This document shows positions 1 through 10,826 of a stretch of 64,000 nucleotides of DNA, one piece after another. The DNA comes from Nonomuraea gerenzanensis (GTDB lineage Bacteria > Actinomycetota > Actinomycetes > Streptosporangiales > Streptosporangiaceae), in contig NZ_CP084058.1 in the NCBI RefSeq assembly GCF_020215645.1, positions 4,216,001 to 4,280,000 of the forward strand. The letters are read 5' to 3'. The first letter of the stretch is position 1. Every line of letters begins with the position of its first letter. Below the pieces are notes generated by a model. It saw only the letters and a list, made by a program, of their open reading frames with translations, did no database searches and was not told the origin of the DNA. A program made the translations under genes and the position numbers.

Positions 1-1
1 C

Positions 2-295
2 CTGTTCGCCGGGCCCGGCTGCGCCTACCACCATCTGGGCAACCTGCTGCTGGGGGCGCTGCCGGAGACGTACACGGTGGACCGGCTGAAGCTGCCGCCC
101 GGCGGGACACTGCTGCTGTTCACCGACGGGCTCGTGGAGGACAGGACGATCTCCCTCGACGAGAGCCTGGAGCAGGCCAGGCAGCTCGCCGAGACCGTCG
201 AGGAGGATCTGGAGGAGTTCGCCGAGCGCATGCTGGACGCGTTCGGGGCGCGCGAGGACGACGTCGCGCTGGTGGTCGTGCGGCGCGAGCCGTAG
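2..295 (+). CDS. SpoIIE/PP2C-type serine phosphatase, C-terminal fragment (5' end outside window)
   Basis: Only the last 97 codons are present and the frame is open to the left edge. The visible part carries the end of the PP2C-like SpoIIE fold: a GxLLLFTDGLVE segment, in which the Asp of TDGL normally binds the catalytic metal, and a terminal DDVALVVVR strand. Such phosphatases dephosphorylate anti-sigma-factor antagonists or act in signalling, often fused to PAS or GAF domains, but whatever preceded this domain lies outside the window. The assignment to the family is firm; the partner is unknown. Confidence 0.85.
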   Translation: MFAGPGCAYHHLGNLLLGALPETYTVDRLKLPPGGTLLLFTDGLVEDRTISLDESLEQARQLAETVEEDLEEFAERMLDAFGAREDDVALVVVRREP

Positions 296-309
296 CCGGC
301 GAGGCGCCG

Positions 310-360
310 CTCAAGACTGCGGCGGGCTCAAGACTGCGGCGGGCTCAAGACTGCGGCGGG
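310..360. repeat. Three perfect tandem copies of a 17-bp unit
   Basis: The unit ctcaagactgcggcggg occurs three times head to tail, just after the stop codon of the phosphatase and 23 bp before the stop of the convergent gene. It is not coding in either flanking gene. It is one of several short tandem duplications at gene ends in this window. Confidence 0.95.
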
Positions 361-383
361 CGCAGTGGCCGGCGGAGCCTCGT

Positions 384-2588
384 TCATGGCTCCGGCGGGA
401 GTCCTCCGGTGTCGAGCTGGAACGAGTTGCGCGCCGGGTCGAGCGCCCGCCCGTCGCCGTGATCCGGCAGCAGCCCGTACGGCAGCGTGAACCCCCGGTT
501 CTTCGACACCTGGCGCGGCCACTCGTGCACGTACTCCACGGAGGCCCCGCCCTGCGCCCGCAACCGCGAGACGAGCGCCTGCTCGGCCGCGTCGCCCCAG
601 GTGCCGGGCGTGCCGGTGAACAGCGCGGGCTCCGCCGCGATGGCCGCCTCGCAGGCCGCCCGCAGGACGGGGCCCGCGCGGCCGATCCTCCTGGTCTCCG
701 GTGGCTCCGTGGCGGGGCCGGCCGACACCATGTTCGCCGGCGCCCTGATGTGCCAGCGGTGGACGATCGCCATGCCGCGCTCGGAGGTGATCACGTCCTT
801 GATCCTGGCCGGGCGCGGGCCGCCGGAGCCGGGGACGGTCCAGGTGGGCGGCCCCGCCGGGCCGTCCCACGGTGTCTCGCCGACGTCGCGGATGCGCAGC
901 CGGGCCATGTCCCACATCGCGCGGCGCAGGCCGTCCACGGTGCGGCCGGCCATCTGCACGCGGTAGAACCAGTGCCAGTCGCGGAACAGGTCGAACTCCT
1001 CGACCGTGCCCAGCTCGCGCACCCCGCCACCTTCCCTGGGCACGGTGGGGCGGCCGGTGTACTTGCGCTGGCCCGGGTTGAACAGTGCCGCGCCGTTCCG
1101 CCCCCACTCCGTGGCGACGTCCACGCCGAACCGGCCGAACGCCTGGGCGAACGCGTACCGGTCCGTCGCCTTCAGATACGCCACGAAGCCCCACAGCTCG
1201 CCCTCGTCCACGGCGCTGCCCGGCGCGGGGGCGGTCGCCAGGCCGGCCGTCCAGTGGCACGGGCCCAGCGAGACGAACGCGCGGTCGTAGGCGTTCAGGC
1301 AGTCGAAGTAGCCGATCGCCTCGACCTCGCTCACCGCCCGCACCACCTTGTACGTGCCGAGCACGGCCCGGTCGCCGGCCTCGACGAGCCGCGCCAGCGT
1401 GGGCCCCTGGCCGCCCGGCTCCGCGGCGGGCAGCAGGTGCTCGGGCAGCATCTCGCCCTCGGGCCGCCAGGTGTGCCCGAACTCCGGCCAGGCCCGCGGC
1501 CCGGAGTAGTCGCCGAGCACGCGGTAGTCGCCGCACACGTCCAGCTCGGGATGGGCGGGGGCCACCGGCTCGCGGGGCGGGCGCTCCCAGGTGCGTGTCA
1601 GGTCGCGTACATACAGGCGGGGGCTGGTGGAGGTGATCTCGCGGGCGCGCCACACGTTCGCGGCCCGGCCGCCGTGCGGGAGCGCGTGCAGGCGGTCCGG
1701 CCCGCCCTCCCGTAGCTCCCATGCCTCCACCACGACCGGGCAGCGCCGCCGTCGTTCCTTCCAGTGGCGCAGCACGAACCTGGTCCAGGCGTTGACCACG
1801 CCGGTGATCGGGTCGGCGTAACGCTCGTAGAAGTGGGCGTGCGCCGGGACGAGCCGGTCCGACCAGCGCAGCAGCTCCACCTCGGCGCCCCGCGCGTGGG
1901 CGGCGGCGACAGTGCCCTCCACCCCGCGCGTCACGCTGAGCGCGGCGCCGGGGCTCCGCACGCGGCGCATGCTGTCGGGCTCGGCGCTGGTGCTTCGCGC
2001 ACGGCTCGTCGTATCGGGTGCGGGTTCGGTGGTGCGTGCGTCGCGCGTCGTATCGGGGGTGGGTTCGGTGGTGCGTGCGTCGCGCGTCGCGTCGGGTGCG
2101 GGTTCGGTGCAGCGCTCGCCGTCCGCCGGGGCGAGAGCGACGGCCGTGACCTCCAGGATCTCCTCGCCGACGACCACCCGGAACGGCCCCTCCGCCGGAA
2201 ACGCGGAAGCGGCGCTCACGCGCAGCACCTCGCCGTCGGCCGGCACGGCGTCCAGCAGGGTCGCCGAGCGCGGCTCGCGTTCGGTGGCCGTGTCGGACAG
2301 GGAGGCGTACCGCTGGAACTCCATGACCGCCAGCCACGTGCCCGTCGTGAACACCGTCGCGTCCGGCGGCGCGAGCAGGAACCCCAGCTCGCGCAGGTCC
2401 CGATGCAGGTCGCGCACGTGTGTGGTGCCGGTCAGCTCCGGCCGGTCGGCGCCACCGTAGCGGGCGGGCAGCCCTCCGGCGGGATCCCGGTCGCCGGGCC
2501 GCAGGTCGAGCTCGCCGTACAGGCCGGACACGGGCCGGACGAGCGCCGCCGCCAGCCAGCCGAACAACCGGCCGAGATCATCCAGCAT
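384..2588 (-). CDS. Unknown 734-aa protein with a peptidoglycan-binding-like N-terminal segment
   Basis: I do not recognise the family. The start ATG is clear and codon bias is good throughout. Residues about 58-95 read like a PG_binding_1 motif (VRDLHRDLRELGF then AVMEFQRY). Residues about 160-195 form a low-complexity linker of 13-residue repeats of the type TRDARTTEP. The large C-terminal region (about 215-734) is rich in Trp, Tyr and Phe (for example LFRDWHWFYRVQMAG) and looks like a globular, possibly enzymatic domain. There is no signal peptide, though residues 5-20 are hydrophobic. It ends convergent with the phosphatase gene. Role unknown; involvement with cell wall or a phage-like structure is only a guess. 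Confidence 0.7.
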   Translation of the reverse strand: MLDDLGRLFGWLAAALVRPVSGLYGELDLRPGDRDPAGGLPARYGGADRPELTGTTHVRDLHRDLRELGFLLAPPDATVFTTGTWLAVMEFQRYASLSDTATEREPRSATLLDAVPADGEVLRVSAASAFPAEGPFRVVVGEEILEVTAVALAPADGERCTEPAPDATRDARTTEPTPDTTRDARTTEPAPDTTSRARSTSAEPDSMRRVRSPGAALSVTRGVEGTVAAAHARGAEVELLRWSDRLVPAHAHFYERYADPITGVVNAWTRFVLRHWKERRRRCPVVVEAWELREGGPDRLHALPHGGRAANVWRAREITSTSPRLYVRDLTRTWERPPREPVAPAHPELDVCGDYRVLGDYSGPRAWPEFGHTWRPEGEMLPEHLLPAAEPGGQGPTLARLVEAGDRAVLGTYKVVRAVSEVEAIGYFDCLNAYDRAFVSLGPCHWTAGLATAPAPGSAVDEGELWGFVAYLKATDRYAFAQAFGRFGVDVATEWGRNGAALFNPGQRKYTGRPTVPREGGGVRELGTVEEFDLFRDWHWFYRVQMAGRTVDGLRRAMWDMARLRIRDVGETPWDGPAGPPTWTVPGSGGPRPARIKDVITSERGMAIVHRWHIRAPANMVSAGPATEPPETRRIGRAGPVLRAACEAAIAAEPALFTGTPGTWGDAAEQALVSRLRAQGGASVEYVHEWPRQVSKNRGFTLPYGLLPDHGDGRALDPARNSFQLDTGGLPPEP
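2008..2110. repeat. 39-bp tandem repeat inside the unknown 734-aa gene
   Basis: Two near-identical 39-bp units (2008-2046 and 2047-2085) and a 25-bp partial third copy encode a repeated 13-residue linker, read on the minus strand. The period is a multiple of three, so the reading frame is kept. Confidence 0.9.
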
Positions 2589-2660
2589 GAGCCTGCCCCG
2601 TCATGAGTGCCGACCCCACGACGGTAGGCCCCGCCGGCCGCACCCGCCCCAGGGATCGGG

Positions 2661-4040
2661 CTAGGGAAAGCTCTGGGCCTGCCGGGTGTAACGGTGCTTG
2701 GCGCCCGGCGGGAAGTACTCCGGGTCGCCGGACTCCCGCAGCCTGATGAACGGCGTCTGGTTCTGCACCGGCACGTACGCCGCGAACTCGCTGTTCAGCC
2801 GCCGGAGCTGAGCCAGGATGGACGCGCCCGCCGCCTGGGCGAGCTCGTCGGACGGCTTCTCACCCGGCATCAGCTCCACCGTGACGGTCAGGTGCCGGTC
2901 GTGGCGCTCGTCCTCGACCGTCTCCAGCACGAACTTCCCCGTCACCCGCGCGCTCACCTCAGGCTGCTCCAGGCCGATCGCGATGTTCTCCGGGTAGATG
3001 TTCGCGCCGTAGTAGGAGACGGTGAAGTGGCTGCGGCCGAAGACGTACACGAACGGGCGCTCGGGCCCGCTCGCCCGCGGCTCGAAGCCGTGCCGCCGCA
3101 CGAAACCCAGCAGCTCCCGGTACGGGATCACGCCGCCCTCGTCGGCGATGTGGTAACGGATGAGCGGAACCCCGTTGTCGCCGGAGAACAGCAGCGTGCC
3201 CTGGTGCTCCTCGAAGTAGCGCACCCCGGGGTCGTACTGCACGAGTGTCGGCAGCCGCGACTCCCCGAACAGCTCCCTGGCCCTGCCGGGACGCTCCGAC
3301 AGGAAGCGGCGGATCTCCACCGACAGCGGCGTCTCGTTGCCCAGGACGCCCGCGTCGGCGGTGCCGTACAGGGAGGCGACGCCGCGCACCGGGTCGGCGA
3401 TCCCGGCGCGCTCGGCGACCAGCGTGCGCCACTCCTCGCTGAACACCTCGCCCGCCGTCACCAGCTTGACGTTCCAGCGGGCCCAGGGCAGGTCCTCGGT
3501 GTCGATGACGTTCTTCAGGAACGGCGGGTAGCCCAGCAGCACGACCTGGTCGAAGTGCGGCGCCAGCTCGGGCAGCACCCGCACGATCTCCCGCCGGTCG
3601 GTGCCGGGGGCCACGACGGTGATCCGGTGACCGCGCTCGGCCAGGTGGCGGCAGCAGGCGACCGTGAACAGGCCGCCCACCCAGGTGCCCAGCGCGAAGC
3701 AGACCACGGCCAGCGTGCGGCGCTCCCGGCTGCGGAAGGAGCCCGCGAACACCTCCTCGAACCGGTCGGCGATCACCCGCTCGTCCGCCACCGAGCGCGG
3801 CCAGAACGACGGCGCGCCCGTGGACCCGGAGGACACGGCGATCAGGTCGCCGATCACGCCGTCCCTGCACAGGTCGGGCAGGGGGTGGCGGTGGGTGTAG
3901 TTCTCCTTGGTGGTCATGGGCAGGCGCGCGAAGCCGGCCAGGGTGGTGATCCGCGCGGGGTCGACGCCGTGCTCGGTGAGGAACCTGCCGTAGGCGGGCA
4001 CGGTGGCCGCCACCTGATGGAAGAGCTCAACCGGGTCCAT
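2661..4040 (-). CDS. Phenylacetate-CoA ligase (PaaK)-like adenylate-forming enzyme
   Basis: A 459-aa member of the ANL superfamily. The P-loop-like motif SSGSTGAP, the YGTADAG segment, LIRYHIADEGG and FGRSHFTVSYYGANIYPEN are typical of PaaK-type ligases that activate a carboxylate as acyl-AMP and usually pass it to CoA. The frame stays open upstream into the response-regulator gene, but ATG 4038-4040 (MDPVELF) gives a family-like N-terminus; a second ATG at 4086-4088 is possible. There is no phenylacetate catabolic cluster around it, so the substrate is unknown. It may be used in secondary or aromatic-acid metabolism. Confidence 0.85.
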   Translation of the reverse strand: MDPVELFHQVAATVPAYGRFLTEHGVDPARITTLAGFARLPMTTKENYTHRHPLPDLCRDGVIGDLIAVSSGSTGAPSFWPRSVADERVIADRFEEVFAGSFRSRERRTLAVVCFALGTWVGGLFTVACCRHLAERGHRITVVAPGTDRREIVRVLPELAPHFDQVVLLGYPPFLKNVIDTEDLPWARWNVKLVTAGEVFSEEWRTLVAERAGIADPVRGVASLYGTADAGVLGNETPLSVEIRRFLSERPGRARELFGESRLPTLVQYDPGVRYFEEHQGTLLFSGDNGVPLIRYHIADEGGVIPYRELLGFVRRHGFEPRASGPERPFVYVFGRSHFTVSYYGANIYPENIAIGLEQPEVSARVTGKFVLETVEDERHDRHLTVTVELMPGEKPSDELAQAAGASILAQLRRLNSEFAAYVPVQNQTPFIRLRESGDPEYFPPGAKHRYTRQAQSFP

Positions 4041-4084
4041 CCGCCGACTGTACGACGCGGGCCCGGACAGGGGAACGCACGCCG

Positions 4085-4741
4085 TCATTCGCCCGGGCGC
4101 ACCAGCCCCGTCTCGTACGCGAACACGATCGCCTGCGCCCGGTCGCGCAGCCCGAGCTTCATCAGCACCCGCCCCACATGTGTCTTGACCGTCTGCTCGG
4201 CCACGAACAGCTTCTCGGCGATCTCCTGGTTGGACAGCGCCTGCGCCACCAGGCTGAGCACCTCGGTCTCCCGCTCGGTCAGCTCGTCGAGCCGCCTGCC
4301 CGTCACCGGCCGCGGCGGCCCCAGCCGGGCGAACTCGGTGATCAGCCGCTTGGTGATCGCCGGAGCGATGAGCGCCTCCCCGGCCGCCACCACGCGCACG
4401 GCTTCCGCTAGCTGCGCGGCGGAGGCGTCCTTGAGCAGGAACCCGCTGGCCCCCGCCCGCAACGCCTCGTACACGTAGTCGTCGAGGTCGAACGTCGTCA
4501 GGATGAGCACCTTCGCCGTCTGCCGGCGCGCCATGAGCTCCCTGGTCGCCTCCAGGCCGTTCAGCACCGGCATGCGCACGTCCATGAGCACCACGTCGGG
4601 GCACAGCTCGGCGGCCCGCTCCACGGCCTCCCGCCCGTCGGCGGCCTCGCCCACGACCTCGATGTCGGGCTGCCCGCTCAGGAACACCGTGAACCCGGTG
4701 CGCACCATGCCCTGGTCATCGGCGATCAGAACCCGGATCAA
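4085..4741 (-). CDS. NarL/FixJ-family two-component response regulator
   Basis: 218 aa. An N-terminal receiver domain has the acidic pair IADDQ, phospho-acceptor D54 in VVLMDVRMP and the LILTTF switch region. A C-terminal LuxR HTH follows (TERETEVLSLVAQALSNQEI). The start appears to be TTG at 4741, overlapping the kinase stop as TTGA, so the two genes are translationally coupled. Phosphorylation by the adjacent kinase should control DNA binding. Targets are unknown; the neighbouring PaaK-like gene is one possibility. Confidence 0.93.
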   Translation of the reverse strand: MIRVLIADDQGMVRTGFTVFLSGQPDIEVVGEAADGREAVERAAELCPDVVLMDVRMPVLNGLEATRELMARRQTAKVLILTTFDLDDYVYEALRAGASGFLLKDASAAQLAEAVRVVAAGEALIAPAITKRLITEFARLGPPRPVTGRRLDELTERETEVLSLVAQALSNQEIAEKLFVAEQTVKTHVGRVLMKLGLRDRAQAIVFAYETGLVRPGE

Positions 4742-6333
4742 ACGCTCTCCCTCTCCGCGACCGGTAACGTCGCGACCACCTCGAAACCTCCACCGTCGAC
4801 GGGCCCGGCGACGAGCGTGCCGCCGAGCAGCGCCACCCGCTCCCGCATCCCCACCAATCCCTGCCCGGCCCCGCGCCCCGCCCCGCTCCCTGAGGACCGC
4901 GCGCCGGAAGACGCGGTGCCGGGGTCGGTGCCCAGGCTGTTGGCGATGCGCAGCCGCAGCTCCTCGCCCCGGCGGGCGATCTCCACCGCGACGGTCGCGC
5001 CGGGCGCGTGCCGCATCACGTTCGACAACGACTCCTGCACGATCCGGTACGCCGACAGCTCCACGGCCTGCGGCTGACCGTGCAGCGGCCCCGACCGCTC
5101 GACCACCACGGCCAGCCCGGCGGCGCGGGCGTTGGAGATCAGCTCGTCGATCCGGTCCAGCCCGGGCTGCGGCGCGGTGTCGGTGCGGCCCTGCGGGTCG
5201 CGCAGCACGCCGAGCACCTGCCGCAGCTCCGCGATGGCCTCCAGCGACAGCCCCCGGATCTCGGCCAGCCCCGCCTCCAGCTGCGCCACGTCACCGGCCG
5301 CCTTGAGCGGCACCGCCTCGGCCTGGATCGCGATCACCGACATGTGGTGCGCCACCACGTCGTGCAGCTCGCGCGCGATGCGGGCGCGCTCCTCCAGCAC
5401 CGCCTGCGCGCCCTCCGCCTGCCGGGTGCGCTGCTCCTCCTCGACCAGACGGGCCGTGGCGGTGCGCCGCGCCCGCACGTTGTAGCCGAACAGCACCGCC
5501 ACCGACGCGATGATCGTGGCGATGAACATCGAGTTGGGATGCACGATCCACAGGGTCAGGACCGTGATGACCCAGACGCCGCTTGTGATCCGCCGCTCGC
5601 ACCGGACCGCCACCGAGTAGAGGACCAGCAGGTACATGATGATCGCCGTGATGATGTAGGGCGGCTCGCCGTCGCCGATCGTCACGGTCAGCCAGATGAC
5701 CACGGGCGACAGCACGGCGGCGACCCGCCAGGCCGCCAGCGGCCACCGGTCGCGCAGGGCGACGGGCAGGGAGACGCCGATCGCGGTCAGGTACGAGAAG
5801 ATCAGCGGCGCGGGCCCGTGGATGGCCGGGTTGGCGGCGTTGGCGCGGGCGGCGGCCTCGTTCCACGCCAGGGTGGTGCTGATCGTGATGCCGTACAGGA
5901 CGACGGCCAGCACCACGTCCGCCACCTGGACGAGGCTCCACCCCTGGTACGGGACCAGCGCCTCGAACCGCCGGGGGACCTTCAGCCGCAGCCGGCGGGT
6001 GCCGGCCGGCGGATCGGCGTCGCCCTGGAACAGGGCCAGCGCGAACGGCCGCGAGGCCGCCTCCCACCCCCGCCTGAGCGACCCACGCCAACGACCGGAC
6101 CCACCACCAGGCCCGCCGCCAGTCTCGCTACCGAGCCCGTCACCGAGCCCGTCGCCGGGCCCGTCACCGGGCGCGCCACCCGCCCCGGCGGCGTCCTCGC
6201 GCGCCCGCCCCCACGGGCGCCGGCGCGCGATCGACCGGCCGAGCGAGCGGGCGCGCTGCACGAGGATCACCTGGTCAAGCTTAGAAGCGAGGCCACCCTC
6301 GGTCGTCACCCCACGGTCTGATGTTCCCGTCAC
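4738..6333 (-). CDS. Sensor histidine kinase (HisKA_3 type), partner of the NarL-type regulator
   Basis: 531 aa, starting at GTG 6333 (GTG 6309 is an alternative). The N-terminal ~115 residues are cytoplasmic and include a Gly/Asp-rich GDGPGDGLGDGLG linker. About six membrane segments follow (residues ~120-300) without an obvious extracellular sensor domain. Next come a short coiled coil, the H-box ELHDVVAHHMSVI and an HATPase_c domain with the N-box YRIVQESLSNVMRHA and the GLVGMRERV motif. This layout suits kinases sensing membrane or cell-envelope state. The gene is divergent from lon. Confidence 0.92.
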   Translation of the reverse strand: MTGTSDRGVTTEGGLASKLDQVILVQRARSLGRSIARRRPWGRAREDAAGAGGAPGDGPGDGLGDGLGSETGGGPGGGSGRWRGSLRRGWEAASRPFALALFQGDADPPAGTRRLRLKVPRRFEALVPYQGWSLVQVADVVLAVVLYGITISTTLAWNEAAARANAANPAIHGPAPLIFSYLTAIGVSLPVALRDRWPLAAWRVAAVLSPVVIWLTVTIGDGEPPYIITAIIMYLLVLYSVAVRCERRITSGVWVITVLTLWIVHPNSMFIATIIASVAVLFGYNVRARRTATARLVEEEQRTRQAEGAQAVLEERARIARELHDVVAHHMSVIAIQAEAVPLKAAGDVAQLEAGLAEIRGLSLEAIAELRQVLGVLRDPQGRTDTAPQPGLDRIDELISNARAAGLAVVVERSGPLHGQPQAVELSAYRIVQESLSNVMRHAPGATVAVEIARRGEELRLRIANSLGTDPGTASSGARSSGSGAGRGAGQGLVGMRERVALLGGTLVAGPVDGGGFEVVATLPVAERESV

Positions 6334-6411
6334 TCCGAGGTACCGCTTACAACATTACGATCGCCGTGAGCGAACATCAGCAAGGAAGGGAACAGCACGA
6401 GGCTCCGATGA

Positions 6412-6432
6412 GTTGAGCCGGTATAACTCAAC
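6412..6432 (+). promoter_or_regulatory. HAIR-type operator (HspR box) upstream of lon
   Basis: The sequence reads GTTGAGC-N7-ACTCAAC, against the HspR consensus CTTGAGT-N7-ACTCAAG. It ends 14 bp before the lon ATG and covers a TATAAC hexamer (6422-6427) that could be the -10. The lon ribosome binding site GGAG is at 6438-6441. HspR repression of lon and clpB is known in Streptomyces; the same control here is inferred. Confidence 0.85.
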
Positions 6433-6446
6433 CCTTTGGAGTTCGC

Positions 6447-8807
<2,361 letters not shown>

Positions 8808-8816
8808 CCCCGAGAC

Positions 8817-8864
8817 GAACGCCCCGCCGCGCCCGGCCTTCCCAGGGCGCGCGGCGGGGCGTTC
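8817..8864 (+). terminator. Intrinsic terminator hairpin after lon
   Basis: A perfect 16-bp stem (8817-8832 with 8849-8864) encloses a 16-nt loop and starts 9 bp after the lon stop. No long T run follows, as is common in actinomycetes. Confidence 0.85.
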
Positions 8865-8885
8865 GCATGTCAGCGGGCATCCGCA

Positions 8886-8899
8886 GTGATGCAGATCAC
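8886..8899. promoter_or_regulatory. Crp-like palindrome in the met leader region
   Basis: GTGATGCAGATCAC fits GTGA-N6-TCAC, the core of Crp/GlxR-type sites. It lies about 310 bp upstream of metN in a 403-bp gene-free stretch. Whether a Crp protein acts here is not shown. Confidence 0.4.
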
Positions 8900-8970
8900 G
8901 AAACAGATCAGGAATACCGGAATATCACCTCGTCGTTAGCAACGGCGTGAACGAGGCATACGCGACCGGT

Positions 8971-8997
8971 CGCGGCACCCCCATGATGGGGGCCGCG
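8971..8997. other. Stem-loop in the metN upstream region
   Basis: CGCGGC (8971-8976) pairs with GCCGCG (8992-8997), and an inner run of C pairs with a run of G around an ATGAT-containing loop, with one bulged A. It could be a second terminator or part of an RNA leader. It matches no riboswitch I can name. Confidence 0.45.
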
Positions 8998-9072
8998 TGT
9001 CGCCGCATGCGTATGGGGCGAATGCCGGCCCGTTAAGTGCAACCCGTCCGCCCGTTCTCCTCGAAGGTCGTC

Positions 9073-9138
9073 ATGATCGCACCCGGTTTCGTGCTGCGCA
9101 GGCTGAGCCACCTGCCCTTCCACCCCGGCACCCGCTGA
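9073..9138 (+). CDS. Candidate 21-aa leader peptide upstream of metNIQ
   Basis: A 22-codon reading frame starts at ATG 9073 with a good Shine-Dalgarno sequence (GAAGG, 9063-9067) five bases upstream and encodes MIAPGFVLRRLSHLPFHPGTR. Its stop codon (9136-9138) overlaps the left arm of a perfect hairpin, GAGGGC-CGGA-GCCCTC (9137-9152). Stop codon within a stem is the layout of a translation-coupled attenuator. The peptide has no run of Met or Cys, so the sensed signal is unclear. It may also be chance. Confidence 0.35.
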   Translation: MIAPGFVLRRLSHLPFHPGTR

Positions 9139-9210
9139 GGGCCGGAGCCCTCCTCCACCGGTGATGTACGTTCCCGCGGCCCCGGCCGCCCACAGTCATG
9201 GGGAATCCCA

Positions 9211-10164
9211 GTGATCCAGGCTTCAGGCCTGCGCAAGCAGTACGGCACGACCGTCGCCCTGGACGGCGTGGACCTGCACGTGCGCGAAGGCGAGATCTAC
9301 GGCGTGCTCGGGCAGAGCGGCGCCGGCAAGAGCACGCTCCTGCGCTGCGTCAACCTGCTCGAACGCCCCACCGCGGGCACCGTCACCGTCGCGGGCCAGG
9401 ACCTGACCGCGCTCGGCGACCGCGACCTGAACCGCGCCAGGCAGCGCATCGGCATGATCCACCAGCACTTCGCGCTGCTCTCCTCGCGCACGGTCGCCGG
9501 GAACGTGGCCTTCCCGCTGGAGGTCATGGGCGTGCCCAGGGCCGAGCGTGAGCGCCGCGTCGGCGAGTTGCTGGAGCTGGTCGGCCTGGAGGGGCGCGGC
9601 AAGCACCGCCCGCACCAGCTGTCCGGCGGCCAGAAGCAGCGCGTCGGCATCGCCAGGGCGCTGGCGGGCAACCCCTCGGTGCTGCTGTCGGACGAGGCCA
9701 CCTCGGCGCTCGACCCGGCCACCACGCAGTCGATCCTGTCCCTGCTCAAGCGGCTGAACGCGGAGCTGGGCCTGACGATCCTGCTCATCACCCACGAGAT
9801 GAACGTGGTCAAGAGCGTCTGCGACTCGGTCGCCATCATGGCGCAGGGGCGCATCGAGGAGTCCGGCACCATCGCCGACCTGATCAGGACCCCCGGATCC
9901 CGCCTCACCAGGGAGATCTTCCCGCTGCCCGAGCCCGCGCCGGCCGGCTCGGTGACGCTGACGTTCACCGGCGACCCCGGCAGGCCCGTGGTGTCGGAGG
10001 TGGTGCGCAAGTTCGACGTGGACCTGAGCATTCTGGGCGGCTCCATCGAGGACCTGGCCGCCGGCTCCGTCGGCCGCCTGCGGGTGGCGCTGGACGGCGC
10101 CGAGGCGCCCGCCGCGCTGGCGTACCTGCGTGATTCCGGGCTGATCGTGGAGGAGGCGCCGTGA
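9211..10164 (+). CDS. metN: Methionine ABC transporter ATPase MetN
   Basis: 317 aa starting at GTG 9211. The nucleotide-binding domain has Walker A GQSGAGKS, signature LSGGQKQRVGIARAL and Walker B/D-loop LLSDEATSALDP. The C-terminal ~80 residues (from about 235) form the NIL domain, which in MetN proteins binds methionine and trans-inhibits transport. It is the first gene of metN-metI-metQ and overlaps metI by 4 bp. It powers uptake of methionine, and probably its sulfoxide or D-isomer, at the membrane. Confidence 0.94.
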   Translation: MIQASGLRKQYGTTVALDGVDLHVREGEIYGVLGQSGAGKSTLLRCVNLLERPTAGTVTVAGQDLTALGDRDLNRARQRIGMIHQHFALLSSRTVAGNVAFPLEVMGVPRAERERRVGELLELVGLEGRGKHRPHQLSGGQKQRVGIARALAGNPSVLLSDEATSALDPATTQSILSLLKRLNAELGLTILLITHEMNVVKSVCDSVAIMAQGRIEESGTIADLIRTPGSRLTREIFPLPEPAPAGSVTLTFTGDPGRPVVSEVVRKFDVDLSILGGSIEDLAAGSVGRLRVALDGAEAPAALAYLRDSGLIVEEAP

Positions 10165-10817
10165 CCTGGGAAGAGATGCTGCCGCTGCTGTGGCCGGCGA
10201 CGGTGGAGACCGCGCAGATGGTGGGCTGGTCCACGCTGTTCACGCTGCTGCTCGGGCTGCCGCTGGGCGTGGCGCTCGTGGTGTTCGACCGGGACGGGCT
10301 GCGGCCGCTGCCCGCGTTCAAGACCGGGCTCGGGTTCGTGGTCAACGTCGGGCGGTCGCTGCCGTTCATCGTGCTGATGATCGCGATCATCCCGTTCACC
10401 AGGCTCGTCGTCGGCACCACCATCGGCACCGCCGCGTTCGTGGTGCCGCTGACGGTCGGGGCGGTGCCGTTCTTCGCCCGCCTGGTGGAGACCGCGCTGC
10501 GGGAGGTCGGCACGGACGTGGTGCAGGCGGCCCAGGCCATGGGCGCGAGCAGGCTCGCGATCGTGCGCAAGGTGCTGCTGCCCGAGGCGCTGCCGGGCCT
10601 GGTGGCGGGTCTCACCGTGACCGTCGTCGCGCTGATCGGCTACTCCGCCATGGCCGGCACGCTCGGCGGCGGCGGGCTGGGCGACCTGGCCGTCCGGTAC
10701 GGCTACCAGCGGTTCGAGACGCTCCTCATGATCGTGACGGTCGTGCTGCTGCTCGTGATCGTGCAACTTCTGCAGAGCCTGGGCGACTGGGTCGCTCGGC
10801 GCCTTTCACATAAGTAA
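10161..10817 (+). CDS. metI: Methionine ABC transporter permease MetI
   Basis: 218 aa, starting at a GTG that overlaps the metN stop. It has five predicted membrane segments and the ABC inner-membrane loop EALREVGTDVVQAAQAMGAS, which contacts the ATPase. Length and topology match MetI. Confidence 0.94.
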   Translation: MTWEEMLPLLWPATVETAQMVGWSTLFTLLLGLPLGVALVVFDRDGLRPLPAFKTGLGFVVNVGRSLPFIVLMIAIIPFTRLVVGTTIGTAAFVVPLTVGAVPFFARLVETALREVGTDVVQAAQAMGASRLAIVRKVLLPEALPGLVAGLTVTVVALIGYSAMAGTLGGGGLGDLAVRYGYQRFETLLMIVTVVLLLVIVQLLQSLGDWVARRLSHK

Positions 10818-10826
10818 GGAAAAATC

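Noticed and set aside
328..2337. A 669-residue frame overlapping the unknown 734-aa gene
   Set aside because: It is a shifted reading of the same strand rich in Arg/Gly/Ala with repeat-like HRTHPR segments; the chosen frame has balanced composition and a normal start.
9061..9190. A SAM-I or SAM-IV riboswitch upstream of metN
   Set aside because: The GCCGGAGCCCTCC stretch resembles part of the SAM-I/IV core, but the GGCAACC and flanking pairing elements are absent.
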